From an uncultured Lentibacter sp. (GTDB taxonomy: Bacteria > Pseudomonadota > Alphaproteobacteria > Rhodobacterales > Rhodobacteraceae): 64,000 nt of DNA. The notes beneath the pieces were generated by a model, which had not been told where the DNA came from, ran no database searches, and saw nothing but the letters and a program-made list of their open reading frames with translations. The first letter of the stretch is position 1; the number at the start of each line of letters is the position of its first letter. Below are positions 9,017 through 16,514 of this stretch, one piece after another. The stretch spans positions 62,001-126,000 of the forward strand of contig NZ_CAKZKL010000007.1 in assembly GCF_937123735.1 (NCBI RefSeq), written 5' to 3'. A program made the position numbers and the translations under genes.

Positions 9017-10000
9017 GTGAAAAAACTGCTCTTTGTCATCCTCGTGGCGGCAACGCTCTGGTCAGGCTACTGGGTGGTCGGGGCCGCCGGTGTGAAAGCC
9101 GGCTTTGAAAACTGGTTTGAAGCCCGCCAGAACGAGGGCTGGCAAGCCGACTATCGCGCCCTGAGCGTGTCAGGCTTTCCCAACCGCTTTGACACCGAGC
9201 TTACCGAGCCCGCGCTGGCCGATCCGGCCACCGGACTGGCCTGGTCGGCCCCTTTCCTGCAAATCTTCACCCTAAGCTATCAGCCCAACCATATCATTGC
9301 CGCCTTCCCCGCTTGGCAAACCCTTGCCAGCCCCCACAGCCGGCTCTCGCTCAACAGCGAGGCCATGCGCGCCTCGCTTGTGATGGAGCCCGGCCCGGCA
9401 CTGGCGCTTGCGCGCGCCAATCTCGCCGCAGGCGCGCTCACCCTCACACCGCAGAACGGCCAGCGCACCCGCCTCTCCGGGCTGCAACTGGCCCTGACCC
9501 GCGAAGGCGACACAGAATATCGCGCCGCCTTCAACGCCAACGACCTCGCGCCGCCGCTGCCGCGCGCGCTGTCAGGTGAGCTGCCCGAAACCCTCTCGGC
9601 CTTTCGCGCCGATGCAACGCTGCGCTTCACCAAAGCCTGGGATCTGAGCGCCCTGCAAGACAACCGCCCCCAGCCCACCGAAATCACCCTGCATCTGGCC
9701 GAAGCCGAATGGGGCCCGCTCAAGCTCGCGGCCGCCGGCAAGCTCACGGTTGACAGCACAGGCACCCCCACCGGCACGCTCACCCTCAAAGCGCGCAACT
9801 GGCGTGACATCCTCAGCCTGGCCCAAGCGGCCGGGGTGCTGCCAGAAAGCCTTGCGACACAGGCCGAAAGCGCGCTCTCCCTGCTCGCGGGCCTGTCTGG
9901 CAACAGCGCAACGCTCGATGTTCCGCTGGGGTTTTCCGGCGGTTACATCAAGCTCGGCCCGCTGCCGCTTGCCAAAGCGCCAAGCCTGCGGTTGCGATGA
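9017..10000 (+). CDS. DUF2125 domain-containing protein, probably envelope-anchored
   Basis: A 327-aa protein starting at GTG 9017, which is preceded by GGAAAAGGG. The frame is open to 8873 but this start places a signal anchor (LLFVILVAATLWSGYWVVG) at the N-terminus. The body is of the DUF2125 type: WFEARQNEGWQADY, SVSGFPNRFDTEL and WSAPFLQIFTLSYQPNHII are family hallmarks. The fold is likely beta-rich and periplasmic, as in AsmA-like proteins, but the function is not known. Its stop overlaps the start of the HD-domain gene (ATGA at 9997), so the two are co-translated. Confidence 0.85.
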   Translation: MKKLLFVILVAATLWSGYWVVGAAGVKAGFENWFEARQNEGWQADYRALSVSGFPNRFDTELTEPALADPATGLAWSAPFLQIFTLSYQPNHIIAAFPAWQTLASPHSRLSLNSEAMRASLVMEPGPALALARANLAAGALTLTPQNGQRTRLSGLQLALTREGDTEYRAAFNANDLAPPLPRALSGELPETLSAFRADATLRFTKAWDLSALQDNRPQPTEITLHLAEAEWGPLKLAAAGKLTVDSTGTPTGTLTLKARNWRDILSLAQAAGVLPESLATQAESALSLLAGLSGNSATLDVPLGFSGGYIKLGPLPLAKAPSLRLR

Positions 10001-10668
10001 GCTGCCCCTATGAAACCCAGCTTCTGAGCGCTTGGCAGGCCGCGCCCAACCAAGGCTCACACAGCGCCCCGGATTGCGCCCCAGACAGCGCGCACGACCT
10101 CGCCCATATCCGGCGGGTCTGGGCCAATTGCGAGGCCCTCGCACGCGAAAGCACCCCCGCGCCCGACATGGAGCTTCTGCGCGCTGCGGCCGTCCTGCAC
10201 GATCTGGTGAGCCTGCCCAAAGATGCGCCCGATCGGGCCAGCGCCTCGCGGCTCTCTGCCGAGGCCGCGGCCCCCTTGGCGCTCAAGGCCGGCCTGCCGG
10301 CGCAAAAGATCCCCGCGCTCAAACATGCGATCCTGGCCCACAGCTTTTCGGCCAATGTGGCGCCCCAAACCGTGGAAGCCAAAATCCTTCAAGACGCCGA
10401 CCGCCTCGATGCGCTTGGGGCCATCGGGTTGGCGCGCCTGTTCTTGGTCTCCGGCGCGCTCAACCGTCCGCTTTACGATCCGGATGACCCCGCTGCGCAA
10501 ACCCGTGCGCCCGATGACAGCCGTTTTGCGCTGGATCATCTTTATACCAAGTTGTTCAAACTGGCGCAGACCATGCAAACCCCAGAGGGGCGCGCGCTGG
10601 CCGAGGCGCGCAGCGCCTATATGCGCAGCTTTCTGGCCCAGCTGCTCGCCGAGGCCCGCAGCGTGTGA
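9997..10668 (+). CDS. HD-domain metal-dependent phosphohydrolase
   Basis: A 223-aa cytosolic protein with HD-superfamily metal ligands: H in DLAHIRRVW, the doublet in AAVLHDLVSLPKDAPDR, and a later D in KILQDADRLDALGAIG. The pattern H...HD...D and the ILQDADRLDALGA signature place it near the YedJ-type HD proteins. The substrate is unknown, most likely a nucleotide or other phosphate monoester. It overlaps the DUF2125 gene by 4 nt. The reading frame ends before a long, gene-free convergent interval. Confidence 0.85.
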   Translation: MSCPYETQLLSAWQAAPNQGSHSAPDCAPDSAHDLAHIRRVWANCEALARESTPAPDMELLRAAAVLHDLVSLPKDAPDRASASRLSAEAAAPLALKAGLPAQKIPALKHAILAHSFSANVAPQTVEAKILQDADRLDALGAIGLARLFLVSGALNRPLYDPDDPAAQTRAPDDSRFALDHLYTKLFKLAQTMQTPEGRALAEARSAYMRSFLAQLLAEARSV

Positions 10669-11086
10669 GGGGGCAGGAGCCGCTCAGAGCGGCTGCAAAG
10701 GGCTGTTTAACCTTTTGGTAAGCAAATCAGGGGCGCACGCTGCGTTAACGGCGGGAAACCGGGTTTGGCCGGTGCACGCGTGGTGCACGCCTTGTGCACG
10801 CATGTCACCCCCCCCGAATCAGGCCAGTTAACGCCTTTGCCCGCGCGCGGCCCGGAACCTTTGGAGCGCTACAGAGCCCTCGCAAGGGTGACGAGGTGGT
10901 GGCTTGGAGTCTGGATTTGTCTATTTATTTCAGAAACTTAAGAAACATCAGCGCGCGCGATGCGCCCCCTGTTAGCCCTTCCTTAACCGATAAGGCGCTA
11001 AGCTTGGGGCGTCCAAAACCCGCCGCGCAAACACACAGCCACCCCCCACCCCCAATGCCCCGGCACCGGTTTGGAAGGGGCCGTGT
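10669..11086. other. 418-nt gene-free interval between convergent genes
   Basis: No convincing coding frame. The interval has several TTAAC blocks (near 10706, 10744, 10828 and 10982). One of them, TTAACCTTTTGGTAAG, approaches the spacing of a CtrA-type site without matching it. It also holds the GTGCACGC array listed separately. No clear terminator for the HD gene or tyrC was found. The length is unusual for this compact region, so a small RNA or a protein-binding site is possible. Confidence 0.4.
10772..10801. repeat. Three GTGCACGC repeats with exact 11-bp period
   Basis: GTGCACGC occurs at 10772, 10783 and 10794, each followed by three variable bases. The core GTGCAC is itself a palindrome. 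Spacing of one helical turn puts the copies on the same DNA face, as in cooperative binding sites. Confidence 0.7.
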
Positions 11087-12004
11087 TTACGTTTTGTTAA
11101 CCCGGCCAAAATCGGGCGCATCGGTGTCCTGGCCGGCTTCGATGATCCCGCGGCGAATGGCCCGCGTCCTTGTAAAATAGGCGTGGAGCATGTCCCCATC
11201 GCCTGTGCGGATGGCCCGTTGCAGGGCAAAAAGCTCTTCCGTGAAACGCCCCAGAATTTCCAGTGTCGCCTCTTTGTTGTTCAGAAAAACATCGCGCCAC
11301 ATGGTCGGATCGGAGGCCGCAATGCGGGTAAAATCGCGAAAGCCCGCCGCCGAATATTTGATCACCTCACTGTCCGTCACACGGCGCAAATCATCGGCCA
11401 CACCCACCATCGTATAGGCGATGAGATGGGGCGCATGGGAGGTCACACCCAGCACGAGATCATGGTGCTCTGCGTCCATTTCCTCGACCTTTGCACCGAT
11501 TCCCTCCCACAGATCTCGCAGCTTTTGCACCGCCTCCGGCGCCGTTCCCTCCGCCGGAACAAGCAGCGTATAGCGGTTGTCAAACAGCGTCGCAAAGCCT
11601 GAGCGCGGGCCGGAATGCTCGGTGCCCGCCAAGGGGTGCGCTGGAATAAAATGCACGTTTTCAGGCAAGTAAGGCCCCACCGCGTCGATAACGGCTTTCT
11701 TCACAGAGCCCACATCGCTCACGGTCGCGCCCGCTTTCAAATGCGGCGCGATCTCTTGCGCAACAGCGCCCATCGCGCCCACAGGCACGCAGAGCACCAC
11801 AAGGTCGGCGTCTTTCACAGCCTCGGCGGCGCTGTCACAGATCACATCACACAGGCCGATCTCGCGCGCCACATCGCGGGTCTCGCCCGAGCGTGCATAA
11901 CCGCGCACCTCGCCCGCCAGCGCGCCGCGTTTCATCGCCCAAAACATCGAGGAGGCAATCAGCCCCAGCCCGATCAGAGCCACTTTCTCGTAAGCCCGGC
12001 TCAT
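11087..12004 (-). CDS. tyrC: Prephenate/arogenate dehydrogenase
   Basis: NAD(P)-dependent oxidative decarboxylation of prephenate or arogenate in tyrosine synthesis. 305 aa from the ATG at 12004. The dinucleotide-binding motif VALIGLGLIASSM opens the protein. HFIPAHPLAGTEHSG carries the prephenate dehydrogenase active-site histidines, and GVTSHAPHLIAYTMVG is the family's second signature. The start overlaps the hisC stop (ATGA), so the pair is translated together. This is a common Rhodobacteraceae arrangement, in which HisC may also transaminate aromatic precursors. Confidence 0.92.
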   Translation of the reverse strand: MSRAYEKVALIGLGLIASSMFWAMKRGALAGEVRGYARSGETRDVAREIGLCDVICDSAAEAVKDADLVVLCVPVGAMGAVAQEIAPHLKAGATVSDVGSVKKAVIDAVGPYLPENVHFIPAHPLAGTEHSGPRSGFATLFDNRYTLLVPAEGTAPEAVQKLRDLWEGIGAKVEEMDAEHHDLVLGVTSHAPHLIAYTMVGVADDLRRVTDSEVIKYSAAGFRDFTRIAASDPTMWRDVFLNNKEATLEILGRFTEELFALQRAIRTGDGDMLHAYFTRTRAIRRGIIEAGQDTDAPDFGRVNKT

Positions 12005-13083
12005 GCCTGCCCCTCCCGCCATTTCGTCAGCGCCGCAATCAACCGCCCTGTCTGCGCTTCGTCTCCCACGGTCATCCGCAACCCCTCAGGGAAGCCATAT
12101 CCCTTCACGCGGCGCACCAATATGCCCTCAGCCTGCAAGGCCAGATCCACCGCCACGGCCTCGGCCTCATCGCCAAAGCGCGCCAGCACAAAATTGGCAT
12201 GGCTGGCGTCACAGGCCACGCCGAGCTGGCGCAAGGCCCCCGTCAGCCGCGCCCGCTGCGCTGCGTTCAATCTGGTGCAGTTAGGAACCCAATTCGCATC
12301 TTCCACAGCCGCCTGCGCCGCCGCAAGCTGCACCGTGGATAGGTTGAAAGGCTGCCTGATCCGCGTCATCACATCTATCATCTCACGGGCGGCGTAGCCC
12401 CAGCCAATGCGCAGCCCGCCAAGCCCGTAGACTTTTGAAAAAGTGCGCGTCATCAACACGTTGGGCAGATCACGGGCCAGCTCTGCGCCGCCTGTGTAGC
12501 CCTCGGCATATTCCGTGTAGGCCCCGTCAATCACCAAAATAACATGCGCCGGCAAGCCCCGCGCCAGCCGCGCAAGCTCTTCCTCAGGTAGCATCGTGCC
12601 CGTCGGATTGGCCGGGTTGGCCAGCATGACAATCCGCGTCGCCTCCGTCACCGCAGCAAGGATGTTGTCAACACTCACAACCCGCTCCGCTTCAGCCACC
12701 TGCACCGGGGTCGCCCCGGCCATATGCGCCAAAATCGGATACATCGAAAAGCCATGCTCGGTGTAAACAATCTCGTCCCCCGCGCCCGCAAACGCCTGGC
12801 AGACAAATTGCAAAACCTCGTCCGAGCCAACCCCACAAATGATCCGCTCAGCCTCAAGCCCATAGGCCTTTGCAATCGCGGCGCGCAGCTCGGCATGGTC
12901 GGTCGAAGGGTAGCGATGCACATCAACCGCCGCCTCAGAGATCGCCTTGATCGCCGCAGGCGGCGGCCCCAAAGGATTCTCGTTTGAGGACAGTTTCAAA
13001 ACATCCGACCGCCCCGCAATAGAGGACTTTCCGCCCTCATAAAGCGCAATGTTCATAATGCCTGCTTGCGGCGTTAGGCTCAT
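12001..13083 (-). CDS. hisC: Histidinol-phosphate aminotransferase
   Basis: A PLP-dependent fold type I aminotransferase of 360 aa starting at the ATG at 13083 (MSLTPQAGIMNIALYEGG). Visible features are the substrate-binding LSSNENPLGPP, the GVGSDEVLQF loop, NPANPTGTM, and the PLP lysine in TRTFSKVYGLGGLRIGWG. It converts imidazole-acetol phosphate to histidinol phosphate, and homologues also act on phenylpyruvate or prephenate. Coupling to tyrC by a 4-nt overlap suggests that broader aromatic role here. A frame extension to 13125 lacks family similarity. Confidence 0.93.
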   Translation of the reverse strand: MSLTPQAGIMNIALYEGGKSSIAGRSDVLKLSSNENPLGPPPAAIKAISEAAVDVHRYPSTDHAELRAAIAKAYGLEAERIICGVGSDEVLQFVCQAFAGAGDEIVYTEHGFSMYPILAHMAGATPVQVAEAERVVSVDNILAAVTEATRIVMLANPANPTGTMLPEEELARLARGLPAHVILVIDGAYTEYAEGYTGGAELARDLPNVLMTRTFSKVYGLGGLRIGWGYAAREMIDVMTRIRQPFNLSTVQLAAAQAAVEDANWVPNCTRLNAAQRARLTGALRQLGVACDASHANFVLARFGDEAEAVAVDLALQAEGILVRRVKGYGFPEGLRMTVGDEAQTGRLIAALTKWREGQA

Positions 13084-13141
13084 AGTCGTCTCCCTGCTCT
13101 CTTCAGGTGATACAAGCTGGCGCAACAGCTCGCCAGCAAAG

Positions 13142-13174
13142 AAAAAGGGCCGCAGCGGTATCCCGCCACAGCCC
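13142..13174 (-). terminator. Rho-independent terminator of rpsD
   Basis: On the minus strand a 12-bp stem GGGCTGTGGCGG / CCGCTGCGGCCC (G-U pairs allowed) closes a GATA loop and is followed by five T. It lies 30 nt past the rpsD stop codon. Confidence 0.88.
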
Positions 13175-13203
13175 TTCCATAAGCTTATGCGAAATACGCG
13201 CGC

Positions 13204-13824
13204 TTAGTTCTGTGCGTAATATTCGATAACGAGATTCGGTTCCATCACAACAGGATATGGCACATCGCCAAGGCCCGGTGCGCGCACAAATGTCGCTGTC
13301 ATCTTTGAGTGATCCGCATCAATGTAATCAGGCACATCACGCTCTGCGAGCTGTGTGGCTTCCAGAAGGGCAACCATCTGCTTGGAGCGGTCACGCACTT
13401 CAATCACGTCGCCTTCTTTTACGCGGTAGGACGGAATGTTCACCTTCTTGCCGTTCACCCGCACATGGCCGTGGTTCACGAACTGGCGCGCCGCAAAGAC
13501 TGTCGCAACAAATTTCGCACGGTAAACAACCGCATCCAAACGGCGCTCGAGCAGAGCAATCAGGTTCTCGCCTGTATCGCCTTTTACGCGCTCGGCCTCT
13601 TTAAAGATGCGGCGGAATTGCTTCTCTGTCAGGTCGCCGTAGTAACCCTTGAGCTTCTGCTTGGCGCGCAGCTGCAAACCGAAGTCAGACAGCTTGCCCT
13701 TGCGGCGCTGGCCGTGCTGGCCGGGGCCATATTCGCGGCGGTTGACAGGTGATTTGGGGCGGCCCCAAATGTTTTCGCCCATGCGGCGGTCAATTTTATA
13801 CTTGGCAGACGTGCGTTTTGTCAC
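13204..13824 (-). CDS. rpsD: 30S ribosomal protein S4
   Basis: Primary 16S rRNA-binding assembly protein of the small subunit, 206 aa. It begins with the typical basic N-terminal domain ([28 protein letters not shown]). The S4 RNA-binding domain follows at about 95-155 with [15 protein letters not shown] and [18 protein letters not shown]. It is transcribed alone from its own promoter about 140 nt upstream and ends at a strong terminator. In many bacteria S4 represses its own message through a leader structure; whether that holds here is open. Confidence 0.98.
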   Translation of the reverse strand: MTKRTSAKYKIDRRMGENIWGRPKSPVNRREYGPGQHGQRRKGKLSDFGLQLRAKQKLKGYYGDLTEKQFRRIFKEAERVKGDTGENLIALLERRLDAVVYRAKFVATVFAARQFVNHGHVRVNGKKVNIPSYRVKEGDVIEVRDRSKQMVALLEATQLAERDVPDYIDADHSKMTATFVRAPGLGDVPYPVVMEPNLVIEYYAQN

Positions 13825-13968
13825 GGCTGATCTCCTTCGGTTTTATGAGCCCATCACCTTATCCGAAAACATGTTGCCACGTCTCGGGATGATAAACATA
13901 TGAAGGGCGTTGTCCTCTGGATTGCTCCCGACAGGCTGCCTCTTGCGAGGGCCACCAACACCAATGAA
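13825..13968 (-). ncRNA. Candidate structured 5' leader of rpsD mRNA
   Basis: From the promoter below, about 140 nt of untranslated RNA would precede the rpsD start. It contains CCTC-GCAA-GAGG (13944-13955 in minus sense), a short hairpin closed by a GNRA tetraloop, and further G/C-rich segments able to pair. S4 leaders elsewhere bind the protein. This one is not a recognised family, so the call is inference. Confidence 0.35.
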
Positions 13969-13974
13969 GCCGCG

Positions 13975-14002
13975 CTTATAACTGCCCGCCACAGCGAGTC
14001 AA
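13975..14002 (-). promoter_or_regulatory. Sigma-70-type promoter of rpsD
   Basis: In minus sense TTGACT (14002-13997), a 16-nt spacer and TATAAG (13980-13975). The match to the vegetative consensus is good, and it sits upstream of a ribosomal protein gene with no other gene in between. Confidence 0.7.
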
Positions 14003-14015
14003 GCGCAAACCCCTG

Positions 14016-14037
14016 CTTCTTCTGGTCAAAAATACCT
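14016..14037 (-). repeat. Dispersed intergenic motif, copy 1
   Basis: The stretch beginning CTTCTTCTGGTCAAAAATAC is identical over 22 bp to 44103-44124. Both copies lie between two minus-strand genes, in the same orientation. Confidence 0.6.
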
Positions 14038-14166
14038 AAACACCACACCCGCAAACTCCGCAGCACCGGATTTCACGGGGTCGGCCCGTCAAGATGTTCC
14101 CTCCCCTTGTGGGGAGGGTCAGGGAGGGGGTCACTTTCGTCTTGCGGCGACAGCCGCGCAATTGGC

Positions 14167-15336
14167 TCAGGCCGCCTCATGCGCAAGGATAGCAGCATCA
14201 GAGGCCGAAAGGTTGCGCCGCGCAAAAGCACCATAGCGTTCAGGTTGCAGCTCAAAATCAGGGCGCATCTGCAAAAGCCGCGCACGATCCTCTGCGCTCA
14301 GGCTCGCAAGCGCCGTATTGGCCGGATGAAAACTCTCGGTTTCAACTCCGTTCGCCCAGACAATCTCGTGTTTTGGCAACAAGAGATGCACATAGCTCAC
14401 CGTTCGCATCTGGCTATCAATCACAATGGTGCGGCCGTTGAGCAGGTCCTTTGCGCGCACCAGCACCTCGCTGGTGTTGAACAGCGCCCGGGCGGCCGCC
14501 CCGCGCACAAGCATCCTATGTTCGGGCGAGACAACCAATTCCTGGTCTGGCCGCTCTACTCCAAGCGCGCCAGCCCGAAAGCGGATCGGACGCAAATGGG
14601 GCATCGCAAAAAGCCGCGCACCCGACATCTGCCGCTGCCCCACCCATTGGATTTGCTGCGCACCGCTGTCCTTGGTCAGCACATAATCACCCGGCCGCAG
14701 CGCTTGCACAGCGCGTGGCCCCTCTGGTGTCTCTATCCGCGTGTCACTGGTGAAACAGATCACCCCGCCCGCCTCATCACCTTGCGGCACAAGGCGGGAA
14801 GGCCGCAAACTGTGGTGCACCACCCAAAGGTCGCAGGCTTTGGGCGGAAGCTGGTTGACAAACATCACCAGAGGCTGTGCGCCACCGCCAATCTCGATCA
14901 ACGTCACCGTGTAGCTCTTGGTCCCATCGGTCACCACAAAACTGTTGTCTCCCGCAAACGCCTCCAGCGCCTCATGTTCATCCCGCTCAGAAGCGCCTTG
15001 CGCCAGCGCAGTGTGTTCCAATGCGCCGCGTTGAAAGGCGCTCTCTGTGTTCACACTGTTTTCAGGCCGGTTGACCCTGTGTAAATTGGGGTCATGCCCC
15101 GTGTGAGCCATGCCGACCAGGCGCTGCACCATCCGCGCTGCGCGCCGTCTGAGGTTCCCTTCGTCATCCGCTCGCCCAAGCCGCAAAACATGAGAGGGGC
15201 CATCCACGCGCACAGCCTCTCCTTCCCAGGACCAGGTGGTTCCAACACCCAGCTCTGTCACCGGCGCATTGGCCAGCCCACCCAGTTTTGTTTGCGGCCA
15301 AGAAATAACGAACGTGCCCTGAAAGCCCGTATCCAT
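14167..15336 (-). CDS. Hint (hedgehog/intein-like) domain protein
   Basis: A 389-aa protein from the ATG at 15336, chosen because the family opens with M-x-T-G-F-x-G-T-F-V-I-S-W. A roseobacter-type N-terminal region (about 1-180) precedes a Hint domain beginning at GGVICFTSDTRIETPEGPR, with the Cys expected at the self-splicing position and the PGDYVLTKDSG strand after it. SPEHRMLV supplies the block-B-like histidine. Hint proteins of this group are often surface or secreted proteins in Rhodobacteraceae, but their targets are unknown. An A/T-rich palindromic stretch at 15355-15379 is the likely promoter, shared divergently with the LysR gene. Confidence 0.85.
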   Translation of the reverse strand: MDTGFQGTFVISWPQTKLGGLANAPVTELGVGTTWSWEGEAVRVDGPSHVLRLGRADDEGNLRRRAARMVQRLVGMAHTGHDPNLHRVNRPENSVNTESAFQRGALEHTALAQGASERDEHEALEAFAGDNSFVVTDGTKSYTVTLIEIGGGAQPLVMFVNQLPPKACDLWVVHHSLRPSRLVPQGDEAGGVICFTSDTRIETPEGPRAVQALRPGDYVLTKDSGAQQIQWVGQRQMSGARLFAMPHLRPIRFRAGALGVERPDQELVVSPEHRMLVRGAAARALFNTSEVLVRAKDLLNGRTIVIDSQMRTVSYVHLLLPKHEIVWANGVETESFHPANTALASLSAEDRARLLQMRPDFELQPERYGAFARRNLSASDAAILAHEAA

Positions 15337-15560
15337 CCTAGTTGCCTGCCTCATCTTATAATTATTTTTATAATAAAAGTTAACACGCCCCTAGGCGCCT
15401 GCATACCCTTGTCTGGGCAGGAAAAATCAGGATTGTGGCAAAAAAGCTGACGCGAAGAGGCGTCAGACCCCTTCAGACATGCCCCCGCAGAGCACCGGTT
15501 TGCCAGCACCGTTTCTCCGACACGCTGGACAGCCCTCAAGCCGCCTGCGACACTGCTCAG

Positions 15561-16436
15561 ATGAGCATCAAAATTGATCTTTTGCGCGTCTTTTGCGCCG
15601 TTGCCGAGAGCGGTTCCTTGTCAAAGGCCGCGGAAGCCCTCGGGCGCACGCCTTCTGCCGTCTCGATGGCGCTCAAACAACTTGAAGAGCATCTCGGAGC
15701 GCCGCTGTTCAGCGCGGCCCGCAAATCCGAGCTGACCCCGCTAGGCCGGGCCGTTCTCAAAGAGGCGCGGCAGGAAGTCTCCCATTACGCCCGCACCATC
15801 AGGCGGATCGAGGGGCTCGCCCGTGCAACCCACGGAAGCTTGCGCCTTGCCGTGACCCCGTCTGTCGCGCAAACCGTGCTGCCCCCCGTGATCAAGGCTT
15901 ACAACGCCCGCTTTCCAAATGTTGCTATTGAGCTGCGCGATCTCGACAGCGCCGGGGTGCTCGAAGAGCTTATGGCCGATCGCGCCGATATCGGCATTGC
16001 CTCCCTGCCCGAGCGCGCCGGATTCGAGCGGTTTGCCCTGTTCTCTGATCCCTTCGGCGTGGTCTGCCCGCGCGGTCATCCTCTCGCCAGCAGCTGGGAC
16101 AGCCTGACATGGGCCGATATTGTCGATGAGCCTCTCATTTCAAACGGTCTTTGCGAGATGATCACAGACCCCTCCTTTGCGGTGATGCGCGCGCGCTCGC
16201 GGCTCTTTGTGCGCAACACAGGCTCTCTTCTCGCTTTGGTGCGCGCGGGTGCGGGCATCACGGTTTTGCCCGAGCGCGCCCTTGGCGGCGGGCTGGATGA
16301 TCTTGTCTTTCTGCCCCTCAAAGACAGCGCCGCGCGGCGCAGCGTTCAAGGGATGCACCGTGCAGAAGACCAGCTTTTGCCGCCGGTTCTGCATTTTGCC
16401 GACAGCCTGCGCGCGCTTAAACTTCAGAAAAGTTGA
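15561..16436 (+). CDS. LysR-family transcriptional regulator
   Basis: A 291-aa protein from the ATG at 15561 (MSIKIDLLRVFCAVAESG); the frame is open further upstream without family similarity. The N-terminal winged HTH (about 1-62) has the standard SLSKAAEALGRTPSAVSMAL helix pair. The effector domain follows, with GSLRLAVTPSVAQTVLPPVI opening lobe 1 and VRAGAGITVLPERAL in lobe 2. It is the first gene before the aldehyde dehydrogenase operon on the same strand, 78 nt away, and is divergent from the Hint gene. It is the natural candidate regulator of that operon, with an inverted repeat in the gap. Confidence 0.92.
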   Translation: MSIKIDLLRVFCAVAESGSLSKAAEALGRTPSAVSMALKQLEEHLGAPLFSAARKSELTPLGRAVLKEARQEVSHYARTIRRIEGLARATHGSLRLAVTPSVAQTVLPPVIKAYNARFPNVAIELRDLDSAGVLEELMADRADIGIASLPERAGFERFALFSDPFGVVCPRGHPLASSWDSLTWADIVDEPLISNGLCEMITDPSFAVMRARSRLFVRNTGSLLALVRAGAGITVLPERALGGGLDDLVFLPLKDSAARRSVQGMHRAEDQLLPPVLHFADSLRALKLQKS

Positions 16437-16456
16437 ATTTACCTTCAGAGAAATTC

Positions 16457-16496
16457 GTTTGCCCTGAATCGGCGAAAGCCTCAAAACAGGGCAAAC
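16457..16496. promoter_or_regulatory. Long-spaced inverted repeat upstream of the aldehyde dehydrogenase operon
   Basis: GTTTGCCCTG (16457-16466) and CAGGGCAAAC (16487-16496) are perfect reverse complements of 10 bp, separated by 20 nt, so their centres are 30 bp (about three turns) apart. They fill the gap between the LysR stop and the ATG at 16515. A dimer- or tetramer-binding operator is more likely than an RNA hairpin. Confidence 0.65.
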
Positions 16497-16514
16497 CTTG
16501 GCCTAGGAACCCTT

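Noticed and set aside
10700..11000. Replication origin with CtrA sites
   Set aside because: TTAAC blocks are present but spacing fits CtrA sites poorly and no DnaA-box cluster or origin-linked genes are seen.
14167..15336. Intein inserted in a host gene
   Set aside because: The Hint domain has no split host-protein exteins on both sides; the N-terminal part is the usual Hint-protein leader of this lineage.
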